DNA of 11,604 nucleotides. Source: Victivallales bacterium (GTDB lineage: Bacteria > Verrucomicrobiota > Lentisphaeria > Oligosphaerales > Lenti-02). Position numbers and translations under genes: made by a program. This document shows positions 7,657 to 11,604 of this stretch, one piece after another. Below the pieces are notes generated by a model, which worked only from the letters and a program-made list of their open reading frames with translations, was not told the origin of the DNA and did no database searches. The stretch's first letter is position 1, and the number at the start of each line of letters is the position of its first letter. The stretch is taken from positions 1 through 11,604 of the forward strand of contig JABGQJ010000088.1 of the NCBI GenBank assembly GCA_018648945.1, written 5' to 3'.

Positions 7657-9549
7657 TCAACGCAGGTAGCGCAACGCCAGGGAGCCCCGCCTTGGCAAGC
7701 GGGAGGGCAAGGCCGGTACAGGCTCGTCGGTCCAGAAGTCCACGGGCCTACCGGCAAGGCCATGCTCCGCCGGATCGAACGCAAGATGGGCGGGCTTCTC
7801 GGTCCAGTTGAACAACCCGACGAGAGTATCCTCCTCGCCCCGGCTGATCCAGATGCGCGGCAGGTCCTGCTCGGTGGTGAAGAGGTCCACCGGCACAGCG
7901 GCATCGGGACGGGGTTGGAGCGTCTTGCGCAGCATCTCAACGCCGTTCTCGAAGAGTGCGGGTAGATGATCGCCCAGGATCACATCGCCACCAGTCAGGT
8001 GGACGAGAAGAGCATAGGCACGGGCCTCGGCTTCATTGAACTCGCGGCCTGAAATCCAGCCGCCATCCGGACCCATGGGCGTCGTGATCTGGCGACGGCC
8101 ATAGGGCGGGGCGGCGGTTTCGGGCCCGCGCACCACGAGAAAATCGGGATCGCAGTTCCAGAGATTCCCCTGCATCCAGTAGCGAGCCGCGAACATGGCT
8201 GCGTTGCGCAGGATATGGCCCCAGAAGATGTGGATGTCGCCCGTGGTGCGGACCGCATCAACAGAGCCATAGACCGACTCGTAGGGTGCGCCGCAACCGA
8301 GCAGATAGGGCTCCGGGCCAATGCCTTCACGAATGGTCTCGAAGGCCCGCCGGATCAGGGCCGCCCGACCCACCGACGGGTCGGAGAAGCGCGTGGCCTT
8401 GAGGATACAGTGGCAGAAGTCGACCTTGAAGTACTCGAAACCAAGCGCCCGCAGGCCCTCGAACACCGCGCGAATGTGGTCGAGCACATCATCTCGGGTC
8501 ACGTCCAGATAGGCCATGGGACCGTAGGCAAAGGCATCGGTTTGCACCTGCCCATCGGCGCGTTCGGCAAACCACTCGGGGTGCTCGAAGTACAGCGGAT
8601 TGTAGCAGTTCACCAGCAGCGGCGCGGTCCAGATCCCAGGCACGCCGCCGTTGGCCTTGACGTGTCGGCAGTAGTCGGCCAGCCCCTCCGGGAACTTGGC
8701 ATTGGGAGCCCAGGTGCCCCACTGGACCTCGTAGCCTTCGTCGATGCAGAACACCTTCATCGTGTCGCCGAAAAGCCGCCGGGAAGCGGCCAGGTTCTCA
8801 TCGATGGAAGCGCGGGTCACGGCCCCGGCATGGTGGTCCCAGCTATTCCAACCGACTTGGATCGGGCGCTCGCGCGGGGCATTGCGTTCCCGCCACAGCT
8901 CGCCATAGGCGGTCAAGAGCCTCGTCCCGTCGGAGCCGGAGAATGCGGTCATGGGCGAGCAGAGAACCGTCTCGCCAGGGGCAACCGTACGCTGGAACAC
9001 CTGGCGGGCTTCCCAACCAAAGGCGCTGTCCAGATGCGGTTCGGCATGGAGCGTGGCGAACTCCGCAAAGCCATCCCCCAGTCCGGGCAACACGCCCAAC
9101 AGCAAGGCTGTGCCATCGTCGTGTTGGTAGACCGTGACCATGCTGCTGGGTGCCGCATGATCCAGGCTCATCAGTTTGCGCCCCACCACTTTCACCCCGC
9201 AGTTCATGGCCAGGAAACTGCCGCCGTGGATGAACTCTCGGAAATCCCCAGCCACCAGGGCAGGAGCAAATGCCTCCGGTCGCCAGCGAGCCACGATTGC
9301 CGTGCCAAGCGTGAGGGTACCGGCACTGGCGTTCGTGATGCTCAGGCGCACGCTACCGTGCCCGGCCAGATCAACGGCCAGTTGCCAGGGGCCAGCGGCA
9401 CTCGTGCAGCAGGATGGGGTCTCGGTCTGCCACGGACCAGCAGCGTGGCCGTCAATGGCAGTCTCGGCGGGCAGCGCAGCTGCCTGCCAGGGCGTCTGCA
9501 GAACGAGGGCATTGCCCACGATGTCAAGGGAGAAATCAGGGGTACTCAT
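7657..9549 (-). CDS. Alpha-galactosidase-like glycoside hydrolase, family GH36 (clan GH-D)
   Basis: A 630-residue enzyme expected to remove terminal alpha-linked galactose (possibly alpha-GalNAc) from oligosaccharides with retention. An N-terminal beta-sandwich-like region (about 1-225) precedes a TIM barrel opening with VGWNSWD (232-238) and FCIDEGY (267-273). The predicted nucleophile is D377 in FEYFKVDF and the acid/base is D438 in SVDAVRTTGD. WNCDPDFLVVR (464-474) is also typical of the family. A small C-terminal beta domain (about 550-630) follows. No signal peptide is visible, so it is probably cytoplasmic. ATG 9549 is chosen because GGAGAG (9555-9560) lies 5 bases upstream; the longer frame from 9666 would cross the divergent promoter region. 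It is transcribed away from the GH130 gene, suggesting shared use on galactose-decorated mannosides. Family is firm; substrate is inferred. Confidence 0.88.
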   Translation of the reverse strand: MSTPDFSLDIVGNALVLQTPWQAAALPAETAIDGHAAGPWQTETPSCCTSAAGPWQLAVDLAGHGSVRLSITNASAGTLTLGTAIVARWRPEAFAPALVAGDFREFIHGGSFLAMNCGVKVVGRKLMSLDHAAPSSMVTVYQHDDGTALLLGVLPGLGDGFAEFATLHAEPHLDSAFGWEARQVFQRTVAPGETVLCSPMTAFSGSDGTRLLTAYGELWRERNAPRERPIQVGWNSWDHHAGAVTRASIDENLAASRRLFGDTMKVFCIDEGYEVQWGTWAPNAKFPEGLADYCRHVKANGGVPGIWTAPLLVNCYNPLYFEHPEWFAERADGQVQTDAFAYGPMAYLDVTRDDVLDHIRAVFEGLRALGFEYFKVDFCHCILKATRFSDPSVGRAALIRRAFETIREGIGPEPYLLGCGAPYESVYGSVDAVRTTGDIHIFWGHILRNAAMFAARYWMQGNLWNCDPDFLVVRGPETAAPPYGRRQITTPMGPDGGWISGREFNEAEARAYALLVHLTGGDVILGDHLPALFENGVEMLRKTLQPRPDAAVPVDLFTTEQDLPRIWISRGEEDTLVGLFNWTEKPAHLAFDPAEHGLAGRPVDFWTDEPVPALPSRLPRRGSLALRYLR

Positions 9550-9583
9550 AGGGGCTCTCCGGGATAGACAGGGGCGACTCGCA

Positions 9584-9613
9584 TTCCATAGCCTCGGGTG
9601 GGAACCATTGCAA
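9584..9613 (-). promoter_or_regulatory. Candidate promoter of the alpha-galactosidase gene
   Basis: On the minus strand TTGCAA (9613-9608) is followed after 17 bases by TATGGA (9590-9585), about 35 bases before ATG 9549. The -10 match is poor (3 of 6). The -35 is the same palindromic hexamer used by the candidate rightward promoter. Confidence 0.25.
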
Positions 9614-9635
9614 AGGTCCTGACCATGCATAGATT
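9608..9635 (+). promoter_or_regulatory. Candidate promoter of the GH130 gene
   Basis: TTGCAA (9608-9613) and TAGATT (9630-9635) are 16 bases apart and lie about 45 bases before the GTG start at 9681. Each hexamer matches about 4 of 6 consensus positions. Identified by eye in the only AT-richer part of the 131-base divergent region. Confidence 0.35.
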
Positions 9636-9680
9636 TGGCGGAACGCGATCCCGACCCACCGACCACACCCGGAGCCTACC

Positions 9681-10685
9681 GTGCCTACCGATCCCATTGG
9701 CGTGCTTTCCTCCCCCTCCGTGATTACCCGTTGCCCCTCGAACCCGGTGTTGTCCGCCAAGGACATTCCCTACGAGGCGTCCCTGATCTTCAATGCTGGC
9801 GTCTGCAAGTACCAGGGCAAATATGTCATGGTCTTCCGCAACGACTACGGGAAACGCCCAAACTCGCCCCATCCTGCGGCCACCAACATCGGCATCGCCT
9901 ACAGCGACGACGGCGTGAACTGGGAGGTGCAGGACAAGCCCTGCTTCGACCTGAAGGACGAGGAGATCAGCCGGGGCTATGACCCCCGCCTGACCGTGCT
10001 CGACGGCAAGGTCTACATGTGCTTCGCCATCGATACCCGCCACGGCGTGCGCGGTGGCATCGCCGTGACCGAGGACTTCGAGGACTTCGAGATCCTCTGC
10101 ACCACTGTGCCCGACAACCGCAACATGGTGCTCTTCCCCGAGTTGGTTGGTGGCAACTACGTGCGCCTGGAACGCCCCTTCCCCGTCTACAGCCGGGGCG
10201 GGCCGCCCCATCGCTTCGACGTCTGGTATTCGGACTCGCCCGACTGCCGCTACTGGGGCAACACCCAGCTCGTCCTCGGCACCGAGGATGTCCCCTTCTG
10301 CAACGACAAGATCGGTCCTGCCGCACCGCCCATCAAGACGGCCAAGGGCTGGCTGACCACCTTCCACTCGGTGGATTCCGACCCGGAGCGCGGCAAGAAT
10401 GGCTGGGAGGCGAGCTGGCAGAAGCGCTACTGCGCCGGCATCATGCTTCTGGATCTGAACGAGCCGTGGAAGGTCGTGGCCATGAGCAAGCAGCCGTTGA
10501 TCGCGCCCGAAGCGCCCTACGAGACCGACGGCGGTTTCCGCAACGACGTGATCTTCCCCGGCGGCATGATCCTCGAGGATTCCGGCGAAGTGAAGATCTA
10601 CTACGGCGCCGCTGACACCCTCGAATGCCTCGTCACCGCCCATGTGGACGACCTGCTCGCCCTCTGCGACTCGCCGCGCCGTTAA
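9681..10685 (+). CDS. Glycoside hydrolase family 130 protein (beta-mannoside phosphorylase or beta-mannosidase)
   Basis: A 334-residue five-bladed beta-propeller enzyme of the usual GH130 length. The family phosphorolyses or hydrolyses beta-1,4- or beta-1,2-linked mannosides; phosphorylases yield alpha-mannose 1-phosphate. Visible family segments are SNPVLSAKDIPYEASLIFNA (20-39), GKYVMVFRNDY (46-56), GYDPRLT (99-105, with D101 as the predicted general acid), NMVLFPELVGGNYVRLERPF (148-167), KIGPAAPPIKTAKGWL (210-225) and the C-terminal IYYGAADT (306-313). No signal peptide is seen, so it is probably cytoplasmic. Translation starts at GTG 9681, with GGAG at 9671-9674; no usable in-frame ATG lies upstream. 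It is divergent from the GH36 gene and meets the hydrolase gene tail to tail. I cannot decide between phosphorylase and hydrolase or assign the linkage from motifs alone. Confidence 0.9.
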   Translation: MPTDPIGVLSSPSVITRCPSNPVLSAKDIPYEASLIFNAGVCKYQGKYVMVFRNDYGKRPNSPHPAATNIGIAYSDDGVNWEVQDKPCFDLKDEEISRGYDPRLTVLDGKVYMCFAIDTRHGVRGGIAVTEDFEDFEILCTTVPDNRNMVLFPELVGGNYVRLERPFPVYSRGGPPHRFDVWYSDSPDCRYWGNTQLVLGTEDVPFCNDKIGPAAPPIKTAKGWLTTFHSVDSDPERGKNGWEASWQKRYCAGIMLLDLNEPWKVVAMSKQPLIAPEAPYETDGGFRNDVIFPGGMILEDSGEVKIYYGAADTLECLVTAHVDDLLALCDSPRR

Positions 10686-11604
10686 CGACTTGGGTGATCC
10701 GCGAGAAGATGGCCCTGGAACCACTTGAGGATCTCGGCATTCTCGACGCGACGCAACGCGGCGCCGTCATGGGTGCCGTCGGGCACGCGAATCAGTCGGG
10801 AGTGATCGAGGGCGCCCTGGTGGAGCCTCTCGGCCTGGGCGATGGGGATATTGATGTCGCGCTCGCCATGGATCAGGAGGACCGGGGCCTTCGTCTTCTG
10901 GATCGCGGTGAGCGTATTGGCCTGGTCGGGGTCGAAGCCGGCCAGTTCGCCTGCCCGGTCCACCACTTGCTTCAGCACCGCTTCGGTCAGGATTCCCCGC
11001 ATGAAGGGAAGGAAGAGCCGGGCGTAGGACGGGACCACTTCGCGGATGGAACTGAAGGCCGACCGGGCCACGACCGCCTGCACCCGGGAATCGATTCCGG
11101 CAAACTGGATGGCGCAGGCACCCCCGTAGGACATGCCGTATGCCCCCACCGGGCGGCGGATCTCGCCTCGCTTGAGGAGTTCGTCCAGCAAGGCGCGCAG
11201 ATCCTGCGCTTCACGGGCACCGTAGGTCATGAACTTGCCGCCAGACCGGCCCTGGCCCCGGAAGTCCACGAGCACCGAGCGGAACCCGGCCTTGGCGTAG
11301 CTGCGGGCGCGGCCAGCCAGGCATTCCTTGTACGAGCAGACGCCGGGCAGCAGAAACAGCGTCCCCTTGGACTTCTCTGCCGACGGCCCGATCAACCAGA
11401 CACTCATGGAGAACGGGGGGGTGCCCAGCTCGACGCGCAGTTGCTTGTCCACCCGTTGCTTGCGCAGTTCCTCGGGCGGATGGTCATCCTTCGGCCCCAT
11501 GGGAACCTTGGCGTTGGGCGCGGTCACAACCGCCGCCGCCAACGCCCCCACGAAGTCCTTTGCCTGGCCAAGTTGCTCCGACAGGGACACAAACAGCTTG
11601 CCCG
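10682..11604 (-). CDS. Alpha/beta hydrolase (serine hydrolase superfamily), start not fixed by the window
   Basis: An alpha/beta-hydrolase-fold enzyme, probably an esterase or peptidase-like hydrolase of unknown substrate. Counting from GTG 11590 it has 302 residues. The oxyanion region is FLLPGVCSYKE (79-89), followed by VDFRGQGRSGG (108-118). The nucleophile elbow is YGMSYGG with S154, the acid is D245 in HGERDINIP, and the base is H274 in DGTHDG, giving a complete catalytic triad. GTG 11590 is the first candidate start, but no ribosome binding site precedes it. The frame also stays open to the window edge (GKLF before it), so the true start may lie outside. No clear signal peptide is seen in what is visible. 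Its stop overlaps that of the GH130 gene. Nothing here ties it to the sugar pathway, though deacetylation of oligosaccharides is conceivable. Confidence 0.88.
   Translation of the reverse strand, partial: GKLFVSLSEQLGQAKDFVGALAAAVVTAPNAKVPMGPKDDHPPEELRKQRVDKQLRVELGTPPFSMSVWLIGPSAEKSKGTLFLLPGVCSYKECLAGRARSYAKAGFRSVLVDFRGQGRSGGKFMTYGAREAQDLRALLDELLKRGEIRRPVGAYGMSYGGACAIQFAGIDSRVQAVVARSAFSSIREVVPSYARLFLPFMRGILTEAVLKQVVDRAGELAGFDPDQANTLTAIQKTKAPVLLIHGERDINIPIAQAERLHQGALDHSRLIRVPDGTHDGAALRRVENAEILKWFQGHLLADHPSR

Noticed and set aside
8215..9567. Plus-strand open frame (450 codons) opposite the GH36 gene
   Set aside because: No domain signal, and it overlaps the catalytic core of a clear GH36 enzyme.
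9546..10724. Minus-strand open frame (392 codons) opposite the GH130 gene
   Set aside because: It spans the divergent promoter region and the whole GH130 gene, and its composition is that of an antisense shadow.

Overview
The window is GC-rich, densely coding DNA from a Gram-negative-type bacterium. It has a lipobox-bearing lipoprotein, a YajC/SecDF locus and an NtrC-type sigma-54 activator. One end carries a very long protein with a GreA domain at its C-terminus. From memory, long N-terminally extended GreA proteins of about 700 residues are typical of Chlamydiae and relatives in the PVC superphylum. A single-chain SecDF and oligosaccharide-degrading glycosidases would suit a free-living or gut/aquatic PVC member such as Lentisphaerae or Kiritimatiellae, or a related uncultured lineage. 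This placement is an inference; the window has no rRNA or other phylogenetic marker.

Positions 1-4038 (minus strand) look like one operon read leftward: a sigma-54-dependent response regulator (4038-2656), a small lipoprotein 4 bases after its stop (2651-2133), and the extended GreA-domain protein (2080 to beyond position 1). The lipoprotein seems to carry a divergent copy of the SecDF P1-head fold. A 260-base divergent intergenic region (4039-4298) separates this operon from yajC (4299-4670) and a fused secDF (4761-7460), both on the plus strand. The secDF unit ends at a strong symmetrical hairpin terminator (7488-7515).

Positions 7657-10685 hold a divergent carbohydrate pair: a GH36-type alpha-galactosidase (minus, 9549-7657) and a GH130 beta-mannoside phosphorylase/hydrolase (plus, 9681-10685). 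They share a 131-base promoter region. Neither has a visible signal peptide, so together they suggest cytoplasmic breakdown of imported galactosyl-manno-oligosaccharides. An alpha/beta hydrolase (minus, 10682 to the window end) overlaps the GH130 gene tail to tail at the stop codons.

All large coding regions are assigned, and no non-coding stretch exceeds 300 bases. I see no mobile element, CRISPR array, tRNA or rRNA. The least ordinary items are the extended GreA-domain protein, the lipoprotein resembling a SecDF subdomain, and an extra helical segment near the N-terminus of SecDF.
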